From NCBI GenBank assembly GCA_964036045.1, contig OZ038379.1:23344152-23408151 (forward strand): a DNA stretch of 64,000 nt, in the 5' to 3' direction. Under the pieces are notes generated by a model. It made no database searches and was not told the origin of the DNA. It worked only from the letters and a program-made list of their open reading frames with translations. Shown piece after piece: positions 21,315 to 33,990 of this stretch (position 1 is the first letter of the stretch; every line of letters starts with the position of its first letter). The stretch comes from Eutreptiella sp. 'Long Island Sound 2002'. Taxonomy: Eukaryota; Euglenozoa; Euglenophyceae; Eutreptiales; Eutreptiaceae. The position numbers and the translations under genes were made by a program.

Positions 21315-24300
21315 GGTGGGGGAACACCGCCTCAAGCGACGCGGGAGTGCACGCAAAGGGGCGGGGGGACACACCACCAGCTACAGACCCCAGCCAGGGG
21401 TGGCGGGGAACCGCACCCGGACCCCACAGCCGGGGCAGGAGAGGGGCCACGACACACAGCCCCCGCACCCACACAGAGCCGCCAAACCAAGCCCAGAAAG
21501 GCGAGGACAGGCACTCAAACGCACCACCAACACACCGCACACACGCCCACGCGCGCACACAACACACACCGCCACAGCCGCCACCGACACGAGCCCCACA
21601 AACGCACACCACACAGCAAAGCGCGAGCACCGCCTGCACCACAAACGCACACAACACACGAAAACCCGAAGAACAAGAACCCAGCAACCCCCCGCCAGGG
21701 AAACTGCAGGGCCGCCGGAAACACCGCTAGGACACAAGGGTAGACCCACCAAGCCCTCAGCCAGGAGTGGCGAGCGCCCACGCCCAGCAACACCCAACGA
21801 CCAACCATGCCCAAACCCACACCCAGGACCAGTAACTGCGACACCCACACCAGCACCGACACCAACACCCAAACCACACCCACCCAAACCGAACGCCAAC
21901 ACCCTCACCAGCGGAAACACCCGGAGCCAACGGAGACACCGTCGGCGACACCAGCAACCCCAGCACCCAGCACAACACCTAAGACACCCTCGCCAACATC
22001 AAACCAACACAAGAAGCCACCCAACACTGACCAACAACCACACCCGCGCCACCCACCGACTTGCAACCAGAACCGCCACCGCCAGCATCCACGCCATCGG
22101 AAACACCAACACCACCAACAATCATGCCAGCGCAACACCCTCAGCATCACCATCACTGGCGGCGCCGCCGTCCTCACCAACGCCTACAACACCTACGCAC
22201 ACCAACACCGGGTACAACACCTACATCACCCAAGCCAAGGGCATCAACAACACCATCGCCAGCACCGCCGCACCATCAGCGTCGCCACCGGCAACCTCCG
22301 GCACCAGAGGCAACCAGCGCCACCACAACCGGTAAACCAACAAACCACCAAGCCTCAGCTAGAGGAGGCGAGGGCACACGCCCAGAACCAACAACAACAA
22401 CACCCTCGCCACCAAATCAACCTCAGGGCGCCATCCACCACGCAGTCACCAGCGGCACCCACACCACCGGCGCCACCAACACCACCCTCACCCACAACAT
22501 CACCCGGGGCATCGCCTGCACCAGCCTCACCAACGGCATCACCAGCGGCCCACACCACCGACTGCACACCCTCCCTGTCAGAGCCTAAGGAACCAGCCGG
22601 CGCCCACCCCCGAACACAAGCCACTGACCATCCACACACAGACCCACACCAACCACCAGCAGCATCAGCCACATCAGAGACGCCGTGAACCATAGCAACG
22701 GCCACAACGACCTCACCACCGGCATCACTGACAGCACCACCGACAGTGCGGCCTCAGCGACAGCAACCCGGAGCGTCAACGACAGTTACCACGGTGACAC
22801 CACCCTGTACGACGCGTACAACACCATCGGCACCAACGACACCAAGGGGGGCCAGGGCCAACACACCGGCCAGCAACGCCCACGGGAACCTCCGCCAGGA
22901 GTGGCGAGGTCCCACCCCCACCGTCAGAACACCACCATCCACCAGGGCATCACCTACAACGCCCTTGCCATCAGCATCACCGGCGGCGCCAACACCCAGA
23001 GCTCCGCCGGCGGCGCCCTCACCAACACCGTCACCAGCACCAACGACAGCGGCAACACAGCGACAGGGCCACCCACCCACAGCATCGACACCCTCGACCA
23101 CAACCGGTGCAACACCTACCACTACAGATTCAAAGACAGCCGGAGGAACTACCCCAACACCAGAAACAACCGGCACCACCGGGACCACAAGCCGACCAAC
23201 CACCAGCCACGAGTGGCACGCCCGAAACCGCCAACCACCCAAGCGCAGGCCGCGCCCAGCACCAACACCAACAACACAACACCAACACCATCAGACCACC
23301 ACGAGACACGCAAACCGCCAAGTATCACCTATGACACCCTCACCGTCGGCAACACCAGCGTCGCCAACACCCACAGCACTATCCACACCACCGCCAACCC
23401 CACCAACGACGTGCCAAGGTGCCGTCACCTACAACACCCCTACCATCACCACCACGACGACGGCACAGAGTAACACCTACTGCGCCCCCACCGTCGGCGT
23501 CACCAAAGACGCCAGTAGGGCTGGCAAACAAACGCCACCAACGCCACCCACCGGGCCCCCAGCCAGGGGTAGCAACAGCAACAGCACACACTAAACCCAC
23601 CAACATCAACGCCAGCGGCACCGCAGGGCAATACACCGCCTACCTACAACACCCTCACCATTCGCATCACCGCCCACCGCATCGACATCACCCGGAGCAT
23701 CGTCAACAACCACCCCAGGCAGCACAAACAGCCACAACAACACAATCACATCCACCACCCGCACCAGCAGCGACACCAGCGGCACCCTCCGCCAGGAGTG
23801 GCGAGGAGATAACCCAACAACGCGGAGCCACATCCAGCGTCCCCGGCACAACCCCAACACACCACCTTCACCGTCACCAACGCCACCGACGCCTGACACA
23901 ACAACCACACAGCCCGCACCAACAGCATCAGCCGAACAGTCACCGACACCACCTGCACCAACCTCACCGGCGGCATAGCCCGGTTAACCGCCTGTGACCG
24001 CGAACCGCAGGCACTAACAACCAGGACATCGCCGACAACACTCCCGGCCAACACCCGCACCGCCCTCAACAACACCACCGAAAGCAGCACCGTCGACCGA
24101 TAGCCACATCACCCTCACAAACCACCTGGATGCGGGTCTCCCATCCCACCCCCCGCCCACGAACAACAGCGGCATTGCCTACACCCCCCACCATCTGCAC
24201 AACCAGCGACACCATCACCAGCACCAACCGAAACACCGACGACGGCAGCCTCACCAACAACGGACACCCCTAATACCACTGCCACCAGCGCCACTGCCAC

Positions 24301-24540
24301 CAGTCATGCCACCCACCGTCGGCGCAACCCACCAACGAAGCCAACGCCGCGCCCTAAACCACAGCTACACCCAAAGCCTGCAGCAACACCCGCGGAAACC
24401 CCACCAGCGACATCACCCTCCAGCAGGAGCGGCCACCCAACGCCGACAGCCGCAGAAGACGATTATCAGCACCAGCAGGAAAGCCAGCCCTTAGCGCCCA
24501 CAACAGCCCAAAGACCTCCCGCACCCCCCAAGTAAGTTCC
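21315..24540 (+). repeat. C/A-rich LINE 5' region with CCAGGAGTGGCG motifs
   Basis: The composition is strongly C/A on the plus strand. GCCAGGAGTGGCGAG-type motifs occur near 21390, 21765, 22891 and 23800, with degenerate versions near 22356, 23205 and 23565. A second degenerate unit, CACCTACAACACCCTCACC, recurs (for example near 22180, 22945, 23325, 23425 and 23640). Long frames in all phases encode only Thr/Ser/Pro/His-rich low complexity, so I do not call a protein. Confidence 0.6.
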
Positions 24541-25270
24541 GGACTCCTAGGCCCCTTTAAAAATTGGAGGCGCGCGGCCGACCCCCACTTTGATGGCAAT
24601 GTCTATAGGGCCGAATACATCCACGAGGATTCCGCAATCCTAGCCCGCCATTTCTGCATGGGAACCACCTCAATAGTCAGTGCATACCCCAATGACATAA
24701 AGAGGCAAGCTCTACTGGCCTCGGAAGACCCCAGCCTCTCCCCTCACAACAAGGCCGTCATGGCGGGCACCAAGTTGGGCTCGCAGTCCTTTGTCTCCAG
24801 CATCATTGAGGAGGATGAGCGTCTCGCCGCGCCTCCAATGTCAGGGAATGAAAAAATTCAATTCTTGTCCGAAATCAATGCCGACAATGCCACGGATGCA
24901 CTATCCGGAGCATTAGTACAGCCCAATGCCATCGACAATGAACAGGAATCTGAGTTGCTCAAAGCAATTGAATCTCTTGATGACTGGGACACCCGCACCC
25001 GAAGAAGACTCAAACACTTTGGTTTTTCTCATGACATCGGCGGTGGGAATATCCAACCGTCAAGTCCAATTCCAGAATTTCTCGGCACTGCACAAAACTT
25101 GGCTCAGCAACTGCTACGTGAAAATGACATAGAAGACGTCCTCAACCAATGCACCATCGCGGATTACCCCCCCGGGGTGGGAGTCTCCGACCATCTTGAA
25201 AATTTCATGTTGGGTAAAGTTGTTGTTACTCTGCATTTGCTGTGTACGGTGCCAATGGTCCTCGTTCCCA
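24541..25270 (+). pseudogene. AlkB-like 2-oxoglutarate/Fe(II) dioxygenase fragment
   Basis: This stretch is non-repetitive and less C/A-biased than its surroundings. The frame is open from upstream of 24541 and includes the Met at 24658. Its second half has the AlkB-family layout: a Glu/Leu helix (SELLKAIESL), RRRLKHFGF, PIPEFL, LLREN, then NQCTIADYPPGVGVSDHLEN. The last corresponds to the N-x-Y-x2-G-x-G-x3-H-x-D iron-binding region of ALKBH8-type proteins, with HLE in place of HxD. The C-terminal His and Arg motifs are missing. CAAGTAAGT at 24529-24537, a good splice-donor match, lies just before it. It is probably a captured host exon; catalytic activity is not expected. Confidence 0.55.
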
Positions 25271-26433
25271 AGACGACCCGACGCCGACCCACCATCAGTG
25301 TCACCGACACCCGAGAAGACACCAACCTCGATGAACTAACGACCACATCACCCACGCCGTCCGCATCACTACCAGAACACCCGGTCGGGCCGTCATTGGC
25401 ACCGCTGCCCATGGCACCACCTGCACTCACCAGCGCCACCACCACCACGCGCAAGACCAGGAGCCTGACATCGCCAACGGCCTCAACAAACATCGACACC
25501 ACCAACACCACCACCACCGGACGGGGTCTACCCACAGACGAAGAACAGCTCCACCACCATCAACCAGTACACCACCCGCGACACCCCACCGTCGCCAACA
25601 CCACCCTCACCACCACGGCACCTACCACACCTCCACCGCCGGTGGCGACATCGGCCACACCACCCGTCATCTACAGCACCCTCGCCACCACCGCCACGTC
25701 CGGCCCACATACGTTACGCCCCCAATGGCCAGAGACAGCACCCTCACCATCGACGCCACCGGCAACACAACATACGCCCCATACGTCACCCTCGCCATGC
25801 TCACCAACCATCACCCTCACCATCAGTGTCCCCGACCACAAGAGGCACCAACACCACCGGCGACGACGACAGCGACAACACTGACTGGCTGACCCACCAA
25901 CTAATCACCATCAACTAGCCCTGCACCCACCTCATCTACACTAACGCCCATACCACCCTCACCAACGGCACCGCCAGCGGCACAATCATCCACTCCAACA
26001 CCCACACCACCCACACCACGAACATCACCACCACCCCCCAAGGGTCAGGGCTCGCGAGGATTGGAACAGCAGAGCGAGCACGCCACCACCCGCACGCGTC
26101 GCCCACCCTATCGTACACCGCGCCGCAACACCGCCCCCCCGCTTCCCCCAACAGGACGTGCGCTGCAGCCCACTGCTGGGATGACGACTACGACGTCCTC
26201 CCGGCCATCCGACACCTACTGGCAGTCACGGCCTTGCGCCCACAAGCCCACCAGCAACCCACGGAACCGCAGGAGCCCGACCACCCCATGCCACCACGCT
26301 CCATATCCCCCGCGTCCACCGCAGACCAGAACGCGGAACACCAGCGAGAGGAGCCCGAGCCCGACCGCACCGCCACGCCCCCCCCCCCCCCCCCAAGGAC
26401 ATCTACGCCACGCTGGCCGGCACCCTAGCCCCC
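25271..26433 (+). repeat. C/A-rich low-complexity spacer before LINE ORF1
   Basis: This is Thr/Pro/His-coding low complexity similar to 21.3-24.5 kb. It ends in a C16-type run near 26380 just before the ORF1 Met at 26434. I see no domain. Confidence 0.5.
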
Positions 26434-29400
26434 ATGGACGCCGAGCAGTACTACCGATCCATCCAACGAGACCTCCCGACGGACCACGCGACCCTCCGGG
26501 AGTGGAAGCAGGAGAAAAGGAACGGCAACGAGTGGGGCACGGAGGAAGACCTTCTCTGGGAAGACGCCTGGAAAGGCACCATGGACGCCTTCCTGGAAGC
26601 AGCAGCCGAAACCTACCCCCGCCCGCCCGGGGACACCAGGCACGGCCTCCACGCCCTCCTAGCGTTCCACAGCTGGAAACACCTCCACACCTTCACCCTC
26701 CACCCCCTCGACCACAATCCACACCGATGGACACCTGAAGACGACGCCACCGCCGCCATCACCGTACAGCAAAGCCCCGAGAACCCGGAGGAGTACCGCA
26801 TCACCTGGAACGATCCGGCACCCCATCCCCCCGCCTCCCCCACCCTCCCAGATGTCTTCGCCACCATCAGCGCAGAACTGCAGGACGCGAAAGCCCCACA
26901 ACAACCGGACGAAGAGATGCCCCAGGCACCATCCCCACCAAACACACAGGAAAGCCCCCGCACAGAGCCCCTCACCCACCCCATCACCACAATGGAGCTC
27001 CCCCCACAGCACCGCACCATCCCGGACCGCAATGGGTTTCGGGACCTGCCACGGGAATGGGCAGTCCACAGCGGCACACTCCGATGGGACGAAATCACAC
27101 CGGGGCTCCAGGCCATCCGCCTCCACTCGATCACCGAACCCACCACCACCTGGGCATTACCGACGGGCCGCCACCACCTCCTCCTCACCGTCAAAGGGGA
27201 TGCCACAATCACACCAACGGAGGGAGACCCCAAAACAGCAGCCCCCACCCACGCCGTCCACATACCCCCGCAGCCATCGTCGGCACCTATGGCGGTACAA
27301 CCGGGCCCCACCCCATGGCAAGCCATCGTCATCACCCAATCCACCCCCAACGACCACACACACACCTGGCAACAACGGTGGGAGGACATCCAGGGGGACC
27401 TCCTCCAAGAACACCTAGGGCTCACGCGCACCCTCCACACCATCCACCCGGTACGAGGAGTAGGCCAAGCACCACACGGCATACACACCCCGGGATCATG
27501 GACGTACGCCACGCCCAAAAACCCACAAGCGGCGGAGGACATCAAGACCGCACTAGCCATCCAGCAAGCCCAGACCCAGACCCCGCACCGCAACACCCAA
27601 CGAGGCTACACCATTTGGTGGGCATATCAAGACCACAACACCCTCACCCCCAAACCAGTGCCCCCCCCTCTGAACACCAACACAACCGCCCTCCTCCAAG
27701 CCGCAGCAGCGGCAGCCACACAGGTAGGGGCCCCGGAAACCTGGGGCCCGCAGTACCTGGTCGAAACAAAAGTGGCGCCCCACGCGAAGGCCCAAGAAAA
27801 GGCCCCATCGCCGAAGCCGCTCCACTCCCCACTCAAGCTGGACGCAAGAAAGCACACCCCCCACGACGAATGGGCGACCCACTACATCATCCCCAACACC
27901 ACCACCCGCAAGAACGATGCCGCCAAGATCACCGTCACCCGTCACCTCCCCCACACCACACAGGTGTATGAGCTGATGGCCCCCAACGTCCTCGTCACCC
28001 GTCGCCGACACGACGAGCGATACACCATACAGGCGGAGGGGGCTGCCGCCACCACCCTGTACACATGCGCAACAGGGGGGGACCTCCCACACCCCACCCT
28101 CCACCACGCCCCCTCCTGGCCCACCCCCTTCCACACAGCAGACCGCCCCAACAAGCAGTCCAAACACACAGGCATGCACACCCCCGCCCAGGAGGCCCAG
28201 CACCGACACGATGCAAGGCGCAAGGCCCGCACCCTCCACGACTACCACACCATCCCCCGCATCAGCGCGCCCCCCGCCAGGGTGTCGGATGCCACCCACA
28301 ACCGCACGATCACAGGCATTATCACGGACTGCCTGAACCCGGCGGCATCGCGGGCAGACGCCGTGTGGATCAGTGAAGGGCGCTCCCACACACGGGCGGT
28401 GGCGCGCCTCAACAACATCCAACCCCACAAACTGCAGCGCGCCGTCGGACCCTTCGCCGTAAACATCACCCCGTACGGCATCCACCACCCCCGGTGTGAG
28501 CACCATGACCCACCCTGCTCCACCCCATGCACCTCGCCCCTGCGCCAACCGCTCCCGGCTCCCACCATCTCGGGCAACATGTACCTGGGCACCGTACCGG
28601 GAGACCCGGGCATATACATCCTGCCCAACAGGTCCAGGGAACACGCCATCCCCCTCCACCGCGTAGAGTCCCTCGCCCTGGGACCGCCCCCACAAAAACA
28701 CCAACAGCAGCACATCCCGGGGGACAAACGGACGCAGGCGCCAGACAGGGGAAAAAAGGCCCACCAACGCGCCCTAGCCCACATCACTGTCCACCCCACA
28801 GCCCACCTACCAAAGGACTTCGGCACGGAACGCCACATCGTCCTGGAGGGGCAAGCCCACCACATCATCACCGCTGCCCTATACACCCTCGTGGCCCACG
28901 AACGCCACTGGGACCCCACAGCCATCCCAGCGATGCCCCCACCAGCGCAAGGCCCCAAAGATCCCGTCACCCCCCTCCACATCGATCAACTCCTAAGCCG
29001 CAGGGCCACCCCACACCTCCACCCCGCCAGGATAGAACTAGCCATCGCGTCGTGGGACACCCTGGACACGCCCCCCCAACAACCCGCCATCCACATCCTC
29101 AAAGCGGACGCCCAATGGTCGGTCCTCGACTGGGCACACGGAGTCCTCATGGCGGCCCAGGCCTACACCCCGGAAATAGACCTGGAAGACCCCCCATGAG
29201 GCCGGCAGCGACTCCTCCAGGCCACCACCCCCACAGGCCGCGAAGGCGCCCCCTGGGAAGCCCTCCACACAGCACTCTACTGGGCTCAAGGGTCCCCCGG
29301 GGGCCCAGACACACCGGAACCCATGGAGGCCTGGGTCAAGCAGGCCAAGACCATGAGGAACTACCTCCTCTACCACCCTTTCAACGACAGCCCGGCCGCA

Positions 29401-29796
29401 CTGCCATGGCCAACCGACCCCCCGGAGACCGTGCGCAAGCTCGCCGACCTCACGCGCAGCCACGCGAAAGCGACCATGCAAACGCCGGCAGAACCCCCGC
29501 TAAGCCCAGCAAGCAACGCACCCCTTCTTCAAACCCCACGCCCCCCCAGCCCCACCACCTCCAGTCCCACCCAAGCGAGCGAGACGGAAAAGGGGCGCAC
29601 CCGCCCCCAACCAAGCCGGAAAAGCAGCGACCTCCCGACCCCCGGCACCCCCCCCGACCCACCCGGCAAACCCGGACCAAGCATCCTCGTCATCCTCCGT
29701 CCCATCATTACCACCACCCCACCCGGACCAGGCATCCTCATCATCCTCCCTCCCGCCACCAGCACCGCCCCCACCCGAGGCATACCCAGGATTTGA
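26434..29796 (+). pseudogene. LINE ORF1 (function not recognised), with in-frame TGA
   Basis: A 921-codon frame from the Met at 26434 to TGA at 29197-29199. It continues in the same frame for about 200 codons to 29796, so the original product was probably near 1,100 residues. The N-terminus is Trp/Glu-rich (LREWKQEKRNGNEWGTEEDL). The middle has a beta-rich stretch (ATWALPTGRHHLLLTVKGD region) followed by long Pro/Thr/His linkers, and near the end is MYLGTVPGDPGIYILP. I do not recognise a family and see no CCHC knuckle. By position it is ORF1 of the LINE (RNA-binding or accessory). The extension past TGA includes a folded-looking segment (MEAWVKQAKTMRNYLLYHPF), then becomes Pro-rich. Confidence 0.6.
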
Positions 29797-30212
29797 AAAG
29801 GGCGCGAAGGTCCAGCAGCCCTTCCGCAATGACCACACGGGGGACTGGATCTGGTTTGAGGGCACAATCCAGTACCGCCTCCGCGACCTGGGGGACAACG
29901 GGGGGCCACAGATCCGGGTGGTCTGGCACCGCCAAAAAGAGCTAGACCAAGGCAGCAGCGCCCTGGACAAGCCAGAAGGCGACGCTCCAGAGCTCACCAG
30001 CGCCCACCCCATCCGGCTCCGCACTGACGAGAACAAGGCCCACACAGGCACCAAATATACTGGGCAGCTCCCCCGGGAGTGGAGCCAAGGCCTCCCCCCG
30101 CCGCGCCTACCCAAGCGCCCACCACCCGGCAAAAAGTCCCCGGGCCCCAGTCCCCCTCCCTGACGGGGCAAGGGCCGAGGGCACAAGCCTCCACAGCCCC
30201 GGCCCGCCCCCA
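29797..30212 (+). pseudogene. Short frameshifted segment between LINE ORF1 and endonuclease
   Basis: In the next frame there is a compact segment, FEKGAKVQQPF through GDWIWFEGTIQYRLRDL to IRVVWHRQKELDQG, that looks like a small beta domain of chromo- or SH3-like size. It runs into a Pro-rich tail ending at 30163. It probably belonged to ORF1 or to the start of ORF2 before a frameshift. Confidence 0.4.
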
Positions 30213-31142
30213 CCGAGGCCACCGTCAACCTCCTCGACCTCAACCACCCGGCCGTCACATACTCTAAGGACGCCAAAACCGCCATCCAGGAGCTCCCGAT
30301 GGCACACGGGCCGGAGTGGGTTCCCCACCTCCTCGCCTTCCAGGAACAAGGCCTACAACGCGACGACCCCCCAGAGACCACCCCCATATATACCCCGGAC
30401 CAGAAAGAGTACAAATGCTACTGGCACAAGGGGACCCCCCTGTACGCCCGAACCAGCATCCACGTCCACCTCATCCACCACCTCAGCATCCCAGGGAGGC
30501 TAGGCGTCTATGGGGTCGTCGGGGACGGATTGCAACTCAACGTCATCAACGCCCAAGTCCCCTTCGGCGACGCCACAGAACCCTTCCTCCAAGCCCTGGC
30601 CCAGGCATACCGCCAGATGGCCATGCTCACCCCCACAATCATCATCGGCGACATGACCGCCGCCCCGGCCCCGGCGGACCGAGGGGGACAGGCCACACCC
30701 CAGGACCATGCAGTCCGCGACACCATCGAAATGCTGGGGCTCGTGGACCTGACAGCCAACCTTGAAGGCCAACCATCCCACTTCCCCCACCAAACAGATG
30801 CCGCCCCCTCCCGCATCGACGTATGCTATGGCGACCCCGGCACCATCATCCGGGCGGAGGCCCGATATGGACCCCTCCCGCTGGGACCCACAGTCCATAG
30901 CCCCCTGCACACCCGCCTTACCATCCCCAACCTTCCCCCCAGCCCCCCAGAGGATGCGGACCAAGGCCTACCACCCCCCCTGAGGATGCCCCCACTGCAC
31001 GACAAACAGTCCTGGTCCCAATATCACAGGGCCATAGACCGCGCCCGGCGCATCCAACCGGACCCCACCGACCTACTCACAGCCATGCGCACGGCCGCCG
31101 TAGCCTGCGGCTTCCAGCAACACCCCCACGGCCCTAGGGGAC
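30213..31142 (+). pseudogene. LINE ORF2: AP-like (EEP family) endonuclease
   Basis: The domain nicks target DNA for target-primed reverse transcription. Visible EEP motifs, in order, are LLAFQEQ (metal-binding Glu), VINAQVPFGD, IIIGDMTAAP (the GDFN block, here degenerate), SRIDVCYGD (the SRIDY block) and VHSPLHTRLTI (the SDH block, with His kept). The frame is open to 31153, overlaps the RT frame by 11 bases and lies in another phase, so a frameshift separates them. The degenerate GDFN argues that this copy is inactive. Confidence 0.8.
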
Positions 31143-33990
31143 ATGCTCCATGACCTCTGGCATACGAAGCAACAACTAGCGACCCTCCTCCACACCGATA
31201 CCCCCCAAACCCGCCGCCAGATACACCACTGCAGGGCGCAAATAGCCCACACCAGGGCAGGACTGCAGCGGTGGCACATCCACAGGCAACAGCGCATCGC
31301 CCAAGAATACGAGCGGTATGCGCAACATGAACTCCCCTACAAGGCCATCCGCCACCCCAACGACGCCATGACCGACACCGGCCACCGCACCATCACCACG
31401 GTCAGACAGGAGGACGGCTCCCTCAGGAACGACCCAGCCACAGTGCTCCAAGCCACCCAAGACAGCTTCCTCCGACAACACATGCCCACCCAAGACACGC
31501 TGGACACGGACACCCAGGCCAAAATCGACCGCCTCCCTCAGGTCTTCAACCACGCCCAGAGGAGACAACTGGAAAAGCTCCCCTTCACCATCCACGAAGT
31601 CCGGAAGGCCATCCACAGTCTCTGGCAACACAAAACCCCAGGCTACGACGGCCTCCCTGCGGAGGCATACTACCACCTCCCCGCCCACCTCCTCCGCATC
31701 CTCGCCCACCACCTCTGGGACATCGTCACGGGCCAAATACCCCTGCCACCAGACTGGGCAAACGTTGTCCGCCCCCTCTACAAAAAAGGAGACTGGGCCA
31801 ACCCGGACAACTGGCGCCCCATAGTCTGTGCAGTCACGGAGGTCAAAATCGTCTAGACACTCCTCCTACGCCGCATCCGCCCCCACCTGGACCCCCACAT
31901 ACCCGCCAGCCTCTGGGGGGCCATCCCAGGCCGGTCCCCACACGAGGCCATCTTCCTCCAGGACACCATCGCCGACATGGACTTGGTAAACCTCATCATC
32001 GCCTCCCTTCGACGTCAAAGGAGCCTTCCCGAACACCCCCTGGCTCCTTCTGGAGGCGGTGTGGAAACGCCTGGGCCTCCCCTTCTACAACTTCGCCTCC
32101 GGCTACATCCGCACCCAATAATACGCGGTCCGCACAGGAGCCGGCCTCACCCCCTTCCTGGAACCAGGCAGCGGGGTCCCCCAAGGAGGAGCAGAAGGCC
32201 CCTTCCTGTACCTCCTCGTGACGTCCCCCCTGGCCCTCACAATCGAGCAGGATTACCCGGCCTACGCACCCTACCCCCTCTTCTCCCCCCTGGTCGGCTT
32301 CGCGGACGACACCAACCTCACGGTCGCACACACCCCACACGAACCCCACACCCCAGACCCCGGGCCAACGGTCACCCAACAGGCCAACGACTTACTGGAC
32401 GTGACCATCTCCTACCTCTCCCGCAACGACCTCATCGTGCACCCCACAAAGTCAGCGGCCATGATCAAGGGGTCCGCCACACCCCCCACCCTAGGGCCAC
32501 AAGGGCTCCCCATGCAAGTCGTGACACCCACCACCCACCTGGGGGTAATCCAGGCCGCCAACCCTGAGGACGCCACCCTCCCTACCAAGTTGCAGTCACG
32601 CCTCGCCCATCCCCTCAGATATGTGTCCCCGACAGCCAAAGCCCTCTCCCTGTCCCACCAGAGCCTGGCGTACTACCTCACCGGGGTCTTGAACGCCTCC
32701 ATAGGCTTCCAAGCACTCCACCTGACACACCCCACCACCGCCCTCCAACCGGCCACACGCGCCTTGACCAAGGCATGGGCAGCACACGGGGGCTGGCCCA
32801 CCTCCATACCCCCCCGCGCCATCCGAGCGGCATGGCCCCACTATGGGGACGCCATAGGGGACGAGGTGAAAGCGGCCTACACCAGACACACCGCCCTCCT
32901 CCTTCAACGCATGACCCACAACCACTCGCCAGAGGTCCGCGAGGTTGCCACAATCCGCCTCCAAGCCGCACAACGGGCCCGCAACACATGCCCACGCTGG
33001 ATCCTCCACCAGACGGGCATGCCCACCGACATGAACACGCGCCTGTGGAACCACCTGCAGCTTCTTCTCCCATCCCCACACCACGCCATACTCACCAACC
33101 ACACTTGCCCGGAGGAAGGGCCTCTAGCGGTCCTCTGCGGGGACCTCCACCATCACCCCAAGGGCACCATCCACAACATAGACCTTGTCAGGGCCTCGAT
33201 CACCATAGTATACGTCACCCTCTCACAAATGCGGGTCCTTCACCACAGCGGAGCACACCACACCCCCTTCCTACAACTTCCCGGATGGCCGAAATACCGC
33301 CTCTTCCGCCAGTACCTCACACAGACGGCACGAGCAGCGGGCCACACTCTGCCAGGAAGCACAGACATGCGAGCAGCCTACCCAGATTTCAAAAAGCAAC
33401 ACCCCCGACCCATCCCAGCGACACCGCCCTACGCACCCACCGGCTCGAAAAATGATTCCGTCCCCCCGGTGACGGGCCCGGTCCCACCACTAACCCTACT
33501 ACTGGCCCCGAATGAAGCCAAACCCACGCAGACCACCATCATCCACCACGGGGCAAAATGGCGCATACCGAAGCACCACATGACCGCCCCAGACCTACCA
33601 AAGGTCCCCCGTGACTCCGAGAGCATGGCACGCACATGTTGGGCCTGTGACCCCGAGGCACCAACCACGCCATGGCCCGTACTACACCTCATAGCACGCC
33701 ACCACGCCCACCCCACAACCCACCTACCACCACAGGCCTACGCATGGGTAGCCGCATGGTTCCACCGCACCGACACGAACCCCACGGTAGCGTGGAACCC
33801 TGACCACACACCCAAATGGCTCTTCACCACTACACCCACCTGGCCCCGCCCCGACCCGGCATGTATCGCCATCCGTTACAACCATACGAACCAGGCAGGA
33901 CGGGCAAGCACGAGCACCCCTACTATCCGCTCCACCACTCCTGCCACACACCGGAGCACCGAACACAAACCCTCACATGCCACGACCTAA
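31143..33990 (+). pseudogene. LINE ORF2: reverse transcriptase
   Basis: Non-LTR RT motifs in order: KTPGYDGLPAEAY, VVRPLYKKGD with NWRPIV, FDVKGAFPNTPW (first catalytic Asp, 32011-32013), GVPQGGAEGPF (32177 on) and FADDTNL (catalytic pair 32305-32310). Thumb and a long connection follow. It is broken by TAG 31854-31856 (after EVKIV), a frameshift just before FDVKGAF, TAA near 32119 and a further phase change before 32218. The distal part is open from 32218 to 33990. The C-terminal third has scattered Cys/His and no clear domain until RNase H. Confidence 0.9.
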
